Shown here piece after piece: positions 45,012 to 55,467 of a DNA stretch of 64,000 bases (within the stretch, counting starts at the first letter, position 1; each line of letters begins with the position of its first letter). The notes under the pieces were generated by a model. That model was given only the letters and a program-made list of their open reading frames with translations. It ran no database searches and was not told where the DNA came from. Origin of the DNA: Tigriopus japonicus (Eukaryota > Arthropoda > Copepoda > Harpacticoida > Harpacticidae). The translations under genes were made by a program, and so were the position numbers. The stretch covers positions 3,704,905 through 3,768,904 of the forward strand of contig CM021322.1 of assembly GCA_010645155.1 (NCBI GenBank), written 5' to 3'.

Positions 45012-48000
45012 CTAAAGGAGTCCCAATTGACCAGGATTGGGTGTGTTGGATCTTCCCATGACTCGATATTTGGACAAAGCTTGTTCACTCAAATCGGCAC
45101 GTTCCTCGGACTCTTCGGTTTCAACTTGAGTTTTGCGGAACTTGGCCAAATTCATGGCCGCAATTTCCTCGGCTTCTTCAATCTGCTTCTTGTAGTTGCG
45201 GAGCTGGAACCAAGACGGGAAAAAGTCTGATTTTATGCTTGTCATTATGAGGTATCGATTGTTACAGTACGTATGTAAAGTAATTGGAAATCAACGACGC
45301 GTTCGTCTGCGTAGTTGAGCAACAAACAATCCGAGAAATGATGGACGACTTGCGAGGCTATTAAACTTGAAGAGGGGGATTCATAACGTGCAAAAAGTGG
45401 AGGCAAATTTCTAACAACAACACCTAATCTGTCTTTGAATGCAAAAGCTCGATTGAGTGAGAGAAAGAGACAGGCCAATGGGGAAGAAATTGGTGTGAGT
45501 GACAAATGAGTAGTGAGCAACATTGCTCTTTGAAAGTTTCAAGACAGACGTTGTTCATAAGAAAGATTTTCGCACTTAGTCAAAATGGGAAAAGACAGGC
45601 TGATGACTTTTTCGATGGGAAGAAAAACTTGCCTTCATTTGCAACTTCTCCACCAAATCTTGCATATGCTCGTGCTGCTTTCGATCCTCGGCTTCTTGGA
45701 AGTCCATTTCCTTGATCTTTCGCTCGTTCTTCTTCAAGTTCTTCATGGAATCGCCCAAACGGCGTTGTTCCGAATCCAATTCGCTCTCCAACTCTTTGAT
45801 TCGGCTCTCCATCTTCTGGGCAGCTTTTCGTCCATTTTTCATAGCATTCATCTCAGCGTCATCCAATCGAATCTATTTGAATAAGGTTAAAATCAAATAA
45901 TAAAATGTATGTCCATTAAAGAACGTGAAAAGGATGGTCAGGAACTTACTTGAAGATCCTTGACTTGAGCATCCAACATTTTCCGGTCGTTCTCCAAACG
46001 ATGGGTCAGATCCTGCTCCATTCGCAGCTCCTCGGAAATTCGAGCAGCGTCCATCATGGCCTTTCTGGCCTTGTCCTCGGTCATCATGGTCTCCATTTTC
46101 ATATCATCCAAATCTTGCTGCAAATTTTGAAACCCTCCAAAATGTCACAAATAAATCACATAAACACTACACAAATCGATGCCTCCTACCCTCAAGTTGT
46201 CCATTTCGCCTTCAAGACGTCGCTTATTGGCTGCCAACGATTGGTTCTGTACACTAAGATCGCTCATGGTCTCGTTGCATTCGCTCAGTTCTTGTTCCGC
46301 CGCTCTTCGCGCCCGATCCGCTTGTTCCAAAAGGGTTCGAATCTCTTCCAGGGCGTTCTGCAAGGTGTGAGCTCGGCGCTCGGCATTCAGCATGTTTTCA
46401 CGAGCGATGGCTTTCGCCTTTTGTTCGTCATCAAAGCGGATTTGAGAGTCTCGGATGGAGTTTTGATATTTATCGATGGTTCGTTGGTTCTCTTGATGAG
46501 TGGCGTGAGCGTGTTCCAAGGCCGAGTCCAGTTCCAAGACGTCGGCCTCGAGCTTCTTCTTCATCCTTTGGGCTTCGGCTTTGGCCTTCATTTCGGCTTC
46601 GAGATTGGCTTGCATCATTTCGATCCCCTTTTGGTGACTTCGTCGAGCGGCATCAAATTCTTCCTCTTTCTCTGCCAGACGTCGTTCGATCTCTTGACGA
46701 GCTTGGCTCAGTTCCACTTGGGCCCGAAGGAATTTGTTCTCTTCTTGCTCCAAGGCAGCTTCGGCCTCTTCCAGAGCTCCTTGAAGCTCTTTCTTCTCGG
46801 TTTCGAGTCGTTTGCGTTGTTTTTCGATCTCATGGATGGAACGTCCGCCTTCGGAGATTTGTTCCATGAGGTCCTTGATCTCATCGGTCAGGGTTTGGTT
46901 TTCACGACGGACCTCGTTGAGTTGGTTGCTGGCATCTTCGTAGCCGTTCTTGACACGGAAGAGCTCAGTTGCCACATTTCGGCACTCTTTCTGGGATTGA
47001 TCCAATTCATCAGCCAATCCATCAGCTTTGTGCTTCCAATCGCCGATGATCTTGTCGAATTGACGAATCTTCTTCTCCATGGAAGAGTATTGCATGTTGG
47101 CGTTATCCACGTGATTGGTCATGTTGTCGATCTCTTGCTGTAAATGGGTCTTGGTCTTGTCCAATTGGATCAATTTGGAATTCAAGTTTTCCACTGTTCC
47201 CTCGCATTCAGTCAAGCGAGCTTGCAACTTCAATTTCGAGTTTTCAAGCTCTTCAATTTTCGCGATACCCTCGACCTCATACTACAAAAATTCGAAAGTA
47301 AAATAGACATAAAAACGAGTTCCATGATTTTTTCATATGATTCGTCTTGCCTTCTGTCGCCATTGATTAGCTTCCAATTCGGCTTTTTTGGCTTGTCGAG
47401 CCAAATCTTCCTTTGCGGCCAATTCCTCCTCGTAAATAGCATTCATACCGTCAAACTCATGTTCCAAATTACGGTATCTTCCCAAGAGCGATTGCCTTTC
47501 TTTGGCTTCGTCGTCGGCAGATCGTTTGGCGTCTTCCAAGGAATTCGTTAATTGGATCTTCGTCTTGTTCAACATGGAAATGTTGCCTTTTCAAAAAGAA
47601 GGATGTGAAAATTGAAAACAGACCCAAGGGAAGCCATATTGATTGATTGATTGGATCTTACTATCGACTTCCTCGAGTTGTCTGAGTATCTCTCCATTTT
47701 CAGCCATTGATTTTTTGTTCGCATTATCCATATCGGCCAGTTGAAGGTTTCCTTCAGCTAAACGTTTGTTCAGTTCGCCAAATTGAACTTGCAAACCCTT
47801 GTTGGCTTTCTCAGCCGAGGCCTAATGGAACAAATGGAACAACAGATCAACATCTCGATGCGCTTCAAATCCCCGTTCACGCGTGAAAACAAATACAATA
47901 AACGACAGAAATCAATCAAAATACACACGAACAATGCCGTTTCTTGTGTCTCTGATCTTTTTTCTCCCCCATTGAAGAAGAAGAAACCCCTGACAATACC

Positions 48001-51000
48001 TTTTCCGTGAAAAGATGATCATAGGCCGCCTTCAAATCATCCGTTTGCATTCTTACTGTCATCTTGTCATTCTCGATCCTGTAGGGGAAAGCACCGAGCG
48101 AAAAAGAGCGATTACAACAAAAACACAGTAAACGCAGACAATGAACGTGAAAAACGACCGGTCCTCGAGAAAAAAATAATAGAAATAAAATGCACGTGCA
48201 AGGAGAAATCAACGGAATTGGAACACATTTTGCACAGACAGACAGACGTGGATGATCAGGCATATTGGATTTGGCGTGCACCAAACAACTACCTTGGAAC
48301 GGACGAGTTCGTCCATGGTTACTCGTAGTTCCTCAGTTTCTCTTTGAATGATTGTCTTGTCGTGTTCGACTCTAAACGTACAGTATTACAATTGGTGTGA
48401 CCAGTCGCTCACAATTTTGGAACTTACAAAGAGTCTTTTAGATACTCACTTGGCCTTGAGTTTCCCGAGCTGATCCATTTGCTCGCTCATCTCGCCAATG
48501 GCATCCTGGTGCTTCTTCTTCAAGCTCAGAATGATGGATTCCTGTTGGATGGTTGCTTCCTCGAGATCTTTGCGCAGTCGTTGGACCTCCATTTCTCGTT
48601 TCTTGTTCAACTCCATTTGGGCAGTGGTGGCTCCAGAGGCCTCGTCCAATCTCTCAGAGAGCTCTTCCAACTCGCGTCCAAGATCCTGCTTTTGGCGTTC
48701 GGCCTTGGCACGAGCTTGCCTCTCGGCCTCGAGTTCCTCTTCCAATTCTTCCACACGAGCTTGCGTCTCTTTGATATGGCGTTGTTGCTTGGCATAACTG
48801 GCTTGCTCACCTTCGAGTCTGGCATTCATTTCGGCAATGTCTCGTTCCCTTCTTTGGACCACTCCTTCAAGCTCTCTTTTGCCTTTTTCCATGTCCATGA
48901 CCATCTCTTGTTGGATCTGTGCGCAGGGAATAATTTGGTTAGAAAGAGCAATTTACAGGGTTGTCTGGAACTATTGTTACCTACTTCTCAACACAATGGT
49001 TTTAACTTTACTTTGTAGGAATATCAATAGATTTCTAAATCTTAAATATAGATAGATATTAATATCTTTTTGAATCTAGTATTATTAAAATTGATTGACT
49101 TGTAAAACTATGATTAATCTTGAACTCTTTAACATCAGGACTGACTTTAAAAATACACCATGGGATTACAAAAACAAAGAACCGAGGAAAACATCAGCAA
49201 AGACCTTGCGTCGCCAGACCCATCTTACGTTGATTTTCGGCATGGTTGCCAGGGCGAGATTTACGAAGCTAGTTTTGGGCAAAATCTTAAGTCCCTTTCC
49301 TTGACGATTATCTTCTTTTGAGTGTCATCATTTAGCTTAAATGGCACCCATTTTTGAGAAATGATCCTTTTCAAAAAAATGACAACCATGGAAGAAACAG
49401 AGTTGACATGTGGTCAAAAAGTGGCATCAAAAATTATGTCCTGGCAACCATGTTGGAAATCAATGCAAGATGGGTGTGGCAACGCAAGGTCTCTGATGAC
49501 ATTTTTTTCGGTTCATTGCTGCAAAAATATAGTTCTGTGGAGTTTTCATTGTACTGTTTGCCCTAAGCAGGTTTTGAAATTGATCCTGCTCCTGCCTTGA
49601 GTCATCCTTGAATATTATTCAATGTTGACAAGTGCACCCTACTTCATGACAACCCTGTGCGCGGTTTAAGTGTGTATCACCTTCAAGTCGCCTTCGACTT
49701 TGCGACGTTGTTTCTCGATGTCATTCTTTGCGCGCCGTTCTCGTTCCAAAGTGTCCTCGAGATCGTCCATGGTTTGTTCCAATTTGGCTTTGACCATGTT
49801 CAAGTGGTTGACCTTGTCCTCGGCCGAGTGAAGATCTTCAGTGGCCTTGCTGTTGTTCTCTTGGACATACTTCTTCTCCTTGTTCAACTTTGAGATGACC
49901 TCATCCAAGTTGGCAATCTCATCGTTCAAGTTCCTCATCTTATGGTCGCGAGTGGTCTTCTCTGTTTCAGCCTTGGCCAATTGCTCTTCCATATCAAGGA
50001 AGTCCTTGCGGATGTTCCCAACTTCCGATTCCAGAGCTCGTTTCTGTTCCGAGAGCTCATTTTTTCGACGCGATTCGTTCTCGAGCTTCTCTTGGTTGTC
50101 ACTCAATTCCAGCTCGAGACACGCCTTTTGAGTGGCAGCTTTGGCTGATCGTTCTTGAAATTGAACCAGATCTCCTTGTTCAGCCTCGATCCTCTTCATC
50201 ATGGCCAAAGTGTCTTCTTGGAGACGCTTGTTTTCCTCCTCCAAACGTTTGCGTTCACTCTCCTCTGCTTCGACAGCACTGGAGGCCTTATTGGCAGCAT
50301 CCTCCAAGAACTTGATCTCTTCTTCAATGTTGATCATCCCAATCAATGGCTTCGTCTTTTGGATGATACTGAACCAGCCCCAATTGCGCAAAGACAAGAA
50401 CTGTCTGAAGTTTCGTTGAATCACTCGGATCAGTTCCCTGTTTGTGGAGAGAGAATGAGATCATGACTACTTCATCATAGGGACATCCTGATAAACGAGA
50501 GGAAATCTGAAGGATTACTCCGCAAAAGTTATCAAAACTTTTCGAACAATTAGCAGGAGATTAAAGCCCTCATCTGCTCGTCAAAAAAGGTTTGGTTTGG
50601 CCGATGGCCAAGTTTCACTTTAATCGACTCACTCACCTTTGTTGTCGCTTTTTCTCGAACTCCTTTCTCCTCAAGAATCCATAGCAGGCTCCTTGGAGGA
50701 ATCGGACCAATTTCAGGACAATATCATCTCGAACTTCTTCCAGGTATCCCAAAACTCCCGCCCTGAAGAACACCTTAGTGTGTCCCACGCGGAAACGCTC
50801 TTTGTCGATGAAATCATTACAGATCAGGTCCGTGATCTTTTTGGGGTCTTTATTACCCATTTGAGAGATCTTGGTGGCGTTCAAAATGGCATATCGGGTG
50901 CAGAATTCAGGATAAGGCATTCGATTGGGGAAGCCTCTCATGCAAATTCGAATACCTTCCAAGACGCCATTGCAAGTGAGCTGGTGAAGAACCAATCCGG

Positions 51001-54000
51001 AGTCGATTTCGCCAGGCATCTTGTTGCCATTTGGCACGATGCAACGAATGAAATGAGGTTCAGTGGCATGAAGGGTGGACATCAAGGAGTCCAATTGGGA
51101 TTTGTAGAACGAGGACACTGTCTTGCTTCCACTGCCTTTGGCCTTTTTGCCCTTCTTGGTCTTATCCTCGGGAAGTGGACTTTGTCCCGGATGATCAGCG
51201 AATACGTGAATGATCAAGTTGTTGGAACCATTCTTTAATAGCTCGACCATTGTATCATTCAAAGGGTCCTTGTTCTTCTCTAACCATCCGGTCACGTTGT
51301 ACGAGACCGTTCCAGCATAATGGACCACGGCAAAGTGGGCGTTTTTGTCGCTCTTCGTGGAGGCTTTGGCAAAATTGGGACTCTTGCCCAAGTGATTGGA
51401 CTTCAATTTTTCCTCAAAGGTCTTGTCGGTGGACTTTGGAAACATGGACTCTTCTTCTAGAATGGCCAAGATCCCCATGGGCTTTTCAAACATGGTGATG
51501 CAGGATTGGAGATCCATGCCAAAATCGACCATCTGCCAATCAATGCCCTCTCGGATATACTCCTCTTGTTCCAAAACAAACATGTGATGGTTAAAAAATT
51601 GCTGGAGTTTCTCATTACAGAAATTGATGCAGAGCTGCTCAAATCCATTAAACTGTGAGAGAGGATACGTATTAGCTCGTTAGTAGTCATAGGTTTATCA
51701 ATGTTCAACACGCTCAAAGTCTTACATTAAAGATCTCGAATCCAGCAATATCCAAAACACCAATGAAGACCACTTTCTTCATTGTAGGATCAACGAGCGT
51801 CTCGTTACACTTTTCGACCAAGAATCGGAAGATTCGATCGTAAAGGCCACGAGCAATACCCGCCACAGCTTGAGTGGATTGGTCAATATTTTGGCCTTTG
51901 GTGACCCATTCAGTGCCAACTTTGATCTTGGGCTTGCAGTAGGCCTTCATCATGGCTTCGGGATCAATTCCCAGCAAGTCAGCCACTTTACTAGCTTGCT
52001 CTGGGCTATCAGGTTCGCATTGTTCCTCGCGGCCTTTTTGCTTGAATTTCTACAGACAAAAAGAACAACCTTGTTTAGTAGTAAAGTATGATAAACTGAG
52101 CTCGAATTCAACCTACCACTTCACCCATATGCATGACAGCAGCCACGGCTTTGTAGATGTTAAGGGTCTCTTCTTCAGTGAAATGAAGAATGTTGAAAGC
52201 ATCATGAGTGAATTCCAAATCCTCCTTGTCATCGATGGATGGAACCGAGGTCTTGCCCTGACTAACATAATGATAGTCATAGATGTCATCCGACAAGTGG
52301 CACAGTTTCTTGATATCTGGCCCTGAATCCAGCTTCTGCATCATTTGATAGAAGATATGATACGACCGTTCCACTTCTTGTTGGAACGTGATGCGGGACT
52401 TTTCCAATAGATAGGTCTCAATGTCGCATCCGGCCAATTTCCCACTGGCGTTAAAATGGATCCGAATAAACTTGCCCTGTAATAATACGAGGGTCAATCA
52501 GATCAGCTTGCTGGTTACGATTTAAAAATCCACCTACAAATCGAGACGAATTGTCATTCCTGGCAGTTTTGGCATTGCCAAAGGACTCCAAGATGGGATT
52601 GGTTTGAACGATTTGATCCTCCAAAGAGGCCTTCTTAGATTTACGCTTCTTTTCCTCACGAGCTCCCACCATGGCAAAATAAGAGATGACTTTCTTGGTG
52701 TTTTCCGTTTTGCCTGCCCCAGACTCGCCCCTGAAGATTTGTTAGATGTGTCTTAATAAGTCATTTTAAAAGTGTATTTATTATTTCATTGCAGAACTTA
52801 CGTCACCAAAATGGATTGGCATTGACTCTCTGCAAATGGAACGGACGAAAAAAGACGGATGACAACAAGTGACGGACAATTTAAAGCATCTACCGTGTGA
52901 CAGGAAAGTTCTCAGCCAATTTAGAGATTTGCTTTTGGTTGGTTGCGTTTTTTTTACTACAGCTAGAAGGAATGCGATTCCCTATAAACAAATAAATCAT
53001 AACTTTAAATATTTGAACTATTAATATTACATTTGTACGAAATTTGGTCCACCAACGAGTTACTGTTACAAGATCCTTGACTAGTGGGTTGATCAGGAAT
53101 AGTAGTTAAAAATAATACCAAAACATCTGGTTATTGACTTATGTCTTGGTTTTAATTCCAAATGTAAAAGTTCAATTGAAGACATTCTGTGTCACAATCA
53201 ATATGGCGGAAAAACAAAAACAAAATGAATGGGGTCAAGACTTTCCTGTCACACTGTACCTAACTCCATGTAGTAAATACGTTAATCCTATTCTATTGTT
53301 GAGTCAGTCTACTAATCATTTTAGAAAAAATGGACTACACAATATTCATCTCTTCTTCTTCATCATCATACTTACGTAATCAGCATGCTCTGATTGTTGG
53401 CATCTGAAAGTTTTAGCATTTTTTCACGTGAGAAGTACGGCAAGAAGGAAAATTTCAGTCTTTTTTTTAAATGTCAGCTCTGTCTCCTCGTTTCGTTCGA
53501 CCTTTAAATCATCGGCTCCACGACTTTCTATCCCCCTCCAATTTCTTGGAGTGAGTAGAGTGAGCCACGTATTGCTTGCCAGTTTATTTTTAGGATCATG
53601 TAAACTCACTGGAGAGCATATTCCTGTAGGCCGTGTCGGAAATGGCAAAGAGATGTGGAGGCACCTCATTGCGCCGTTTGCCCAAGTAGAGCTTCACGGC
53701 AGTGGGTGTGTAGATCGGAAAGCGTTTGTAGGGGTTCACTGCCACACAAAACAGTCCCGAATAGGTCTGGAAAGAAAGATCTATGTCTTGAGAGGTGGAT
53801 GATGATAATGATGATGATGATGGATGACTCATCGAGATGAACTCACGTAGATGAGCTTGCTTTGGTAGCGGGTCTTCAGGTTCCAGAGCACCGAGGCCTC
53901 GTTCAAGTACGTCAGATTGGACATGTCCTCACATTTCTCGAACTTGGGCGGGTTCACTTGGGCGATCAACTCGCTTTTGAACGTTTTCTTCTACAATGTT

Positions 54001-54273
54001 AAGTTAAAAGTTCAGGTCAGTAGTCTGTTTGCATGGTTTTCTTTAGTCTTTAGAACCCACCTCGTGGCCGATCATGACCACTGCCTTTTTCCCGTCATCG
54101 GACTGAAGGAGTCCTTCAAGGAAACCTCCTTGGTCGTCGGGCACCCAATAGGACTTCTTGGGATCGTAAGGTTTCATGTTGTCTTGGCGTTTCATGTCCA
54201 TGCTCACGGCCAAATAAGGCAATGGATCCGGATCCGGTTCATTGGAACTTCCGAGTTTCACGTTTCCGGGCAT
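45012..54273 (-). CDS. Muscle myosin heavy chain 4 (MHC4), 17 exons, alternatively spliced
   Basis: Exons: 54273-54061, 53990-53847, 53766-53610, a 28-nt exon (53403-53376 or 52829-52802), 52730-52538, 52476-52117, 52049-51726, 51652-50637, 50437-49681, 48916-48450, a 79-nt exon (48371-48293 or 48078-48000), 47821-47662, 47586-47351, 47281-46190, 46117-45950, 45872-45633 and 45203-45012. They join in phase to 1941 residues. P-loop GESGAGKT, switch I, switch II (DIAGFE), loop 2 ([12 protein letters not shown]), the SH1/SH2 helix and a full coiled-coil rod are present; the tail ends NPGQLGLL. It is the most intron-rich and most divergent of the four, and the only one with mutually exclusive exons. 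Introns 13 (47350-47282) and 16 (45632-45204) start GC. It probably resembles the ancestral gene from which MHC1-3 lost introns. Confidence 0.9.
45204..45632 (-). other. MHC4 intron 16 (GC-AG)
   Basis: A 429-bp intron with donor AAG|GCAAGT and acceptor GGTTCCAG. No GT donor fits the frame nearby. No alternative exon was seen inside. Confidence 0.6.
48000..48078 (-). other. MHC4 mutually exclusive S2-hinge exon 11b (79 nt)
   Basis: Acceptor CCCCTACAG, donor GTATTG; encodes 26 residues starting [11 protein letters not shown]. It has the same length and phase as 11a; inclusion of both would break the frame. Confidence 0.7.
48293..48371 (-). other. MHC4 mutually exclusive S2-hinge exon 11a (79 nt)
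   Basis: Acceptor GTACGTTTAG, donor GTAGTT; encodes 26 residues starting [11 protein letters not shown]. Its place in the rod matches the alternative exon 15 pair of Drosophila Mhc. Confidence 0.7.
48917..49680 (-). other. MHC4 intron 9
   Basis: A 764-bp phase-0 intron between rod exons. Open frames at 49095-49600 are on the opposite strand and have no recognisable features; I looked for alternative rod exons and saw none. Confidence 0.5.
52802..52829 (-). other. MHC4 mutually exclusive exon 4b (28 nt)
   Basis: Same length and phase as 4a, with acceptor ATTTGCAG and donor GTAAGTTC, encoding [10 protein letters not shown] before the P-loop. Using both exons would shift the frame, so the choice must be either/or. 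Confidence 0.75.
52830..53375 (-). other. MHC4 intron between exons 4a and 4b
   Basis: About 546 bp of AT-rich intron separating the two mutually exclusive microexons. An open frame at 53134-53379 on the plus strand is not supported. Confidence 0.5.
53376..53403 (-). other. MHC4 mutually exclusive exon 4a (28 nt)
   Basis: Flanked by acceptor AACTTTCAG and donor GTAAGTAT. It enters in phase 1, leaves in phase 2, and encodes the core [10 protein letters not shown] immediately before the P-loop. That is close to NSKDQSMLIT in MHC2/MHC3. Confidence 0.75.
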
Positions 54274-54766
54274 CTTGGAAGCAAACGATCGGGCTGGAAT
54301 GTAGTTATTAATAAAATGGGATAAAACAATTTTCAAATTGTGTCTTAACACTACTTTGAGTATGTTCACTTCTTGCACTAACAAATTTCAAAAACCCATT
54401 TGTAGTTGAATGAGCCTTTAACAATCTTTATTGAAACCCAGATTGGGCTAACTAATACAAAATTGAAAATTTTCATGGGATAATGAATTCTTGCATTTAA
54501 ATTTTTGTCCCTTGCTCCCCTCCATGACCTTAAAATGTGCGTTTGAAAATCGAAAAGACTTTTGCGGGCGTTAAAATGTGGCAGTGTTTGAAAAATTCGT
54601 AATTTGCAATGTCGAGATCTGCGTTGTAACAATCAAATAGTTAACAACTTTGATAAAAGTTTGATGTCAAACGCTACTCTTTACTTAAATTGGTGTTTTT
54701 TCGGTACCAAATAAATATTTTAGCCAAATCCAAATCTTGTTTAAAAATGTAATTTGCTTTGACTAC

Positions 54767-55467
54767 GTCGGTTGTTGAGGTAGTTTTGAAGTATAGTAGA
54801 ACAAGAAGCACTGGAATCATGGAGTGGGAGGCTAGCAATGAGAATAATGATTTTCAGTAAGAACAATTCAATAACGTTCTTCTACAAATGAGACCTTGTA
54901 AATGTTGACAAGAATACGTATTTCAATTTTCAGCTCAATCGAACGTCGGAGACAAAACAAAAGTTATGCTCACTCAAAGTTCAGTGCAAATCGTACCGAG
55001 AATGAATGAACTTTTGTGGTAATCGTTTTACCACAAAAGGGCGAGTTCATTCTTTCTATGCTCTCTTCAGTACATAAGTTTGAGAAGGCATAACTTTTTA
55101 CTCCGGCATTCGGTTGGGCTGAAATTTAAAATGCGTGTTCTTCTCAATGCAGGCCAGGTCTCATTTACAAAAGAACGCAAATGGTTTGTTTCTGCTGGAA
55201 ATCATAATTCTCATTGCTGGCCTCCCACTCAATGATTTCCGTGCTTCTTGAGTAGAAGCATATCTAGAAGCATAGAAGAAACACAAAAGAAGCAAATGAG
55301 ATGGAGTAGAAATAGCCATGCTCGATCAAGTTTCACTACATAAGTTGCGTTTTTCAATCGCAGGTTATGTAGCGAATCTTGATCGAGTATAGTTACTTCT
55401 ACTTCGCCTCATCTTTTGGGCTTCTAGATATGCTTCTACTACTTCAAAACTACCTCAACAACCGACC
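54767..55467. repeat. Nested foldback (three-way inverted repeat) element
   Basis: Outer arms 54767-54799 and 55437-55467 are inverted copies (GGTTGTTGAGGTAGTTTTGA). Between them lie two adjoining hairpins. Hairpin 1 (54802-55250) has arms starting CAAGAAGCACTGGAATCATG and a loop at about 55005-55055. Hairpin 2 (55251-55440) has arms AGTAGAAGCATATCTAGAAGC-like and a second stem around 55318-55410. No coding sequence was seen. It looks like a foldback-type or MITE-like element; a partial copy lies at 34334-34436. Confidence 0.7.
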
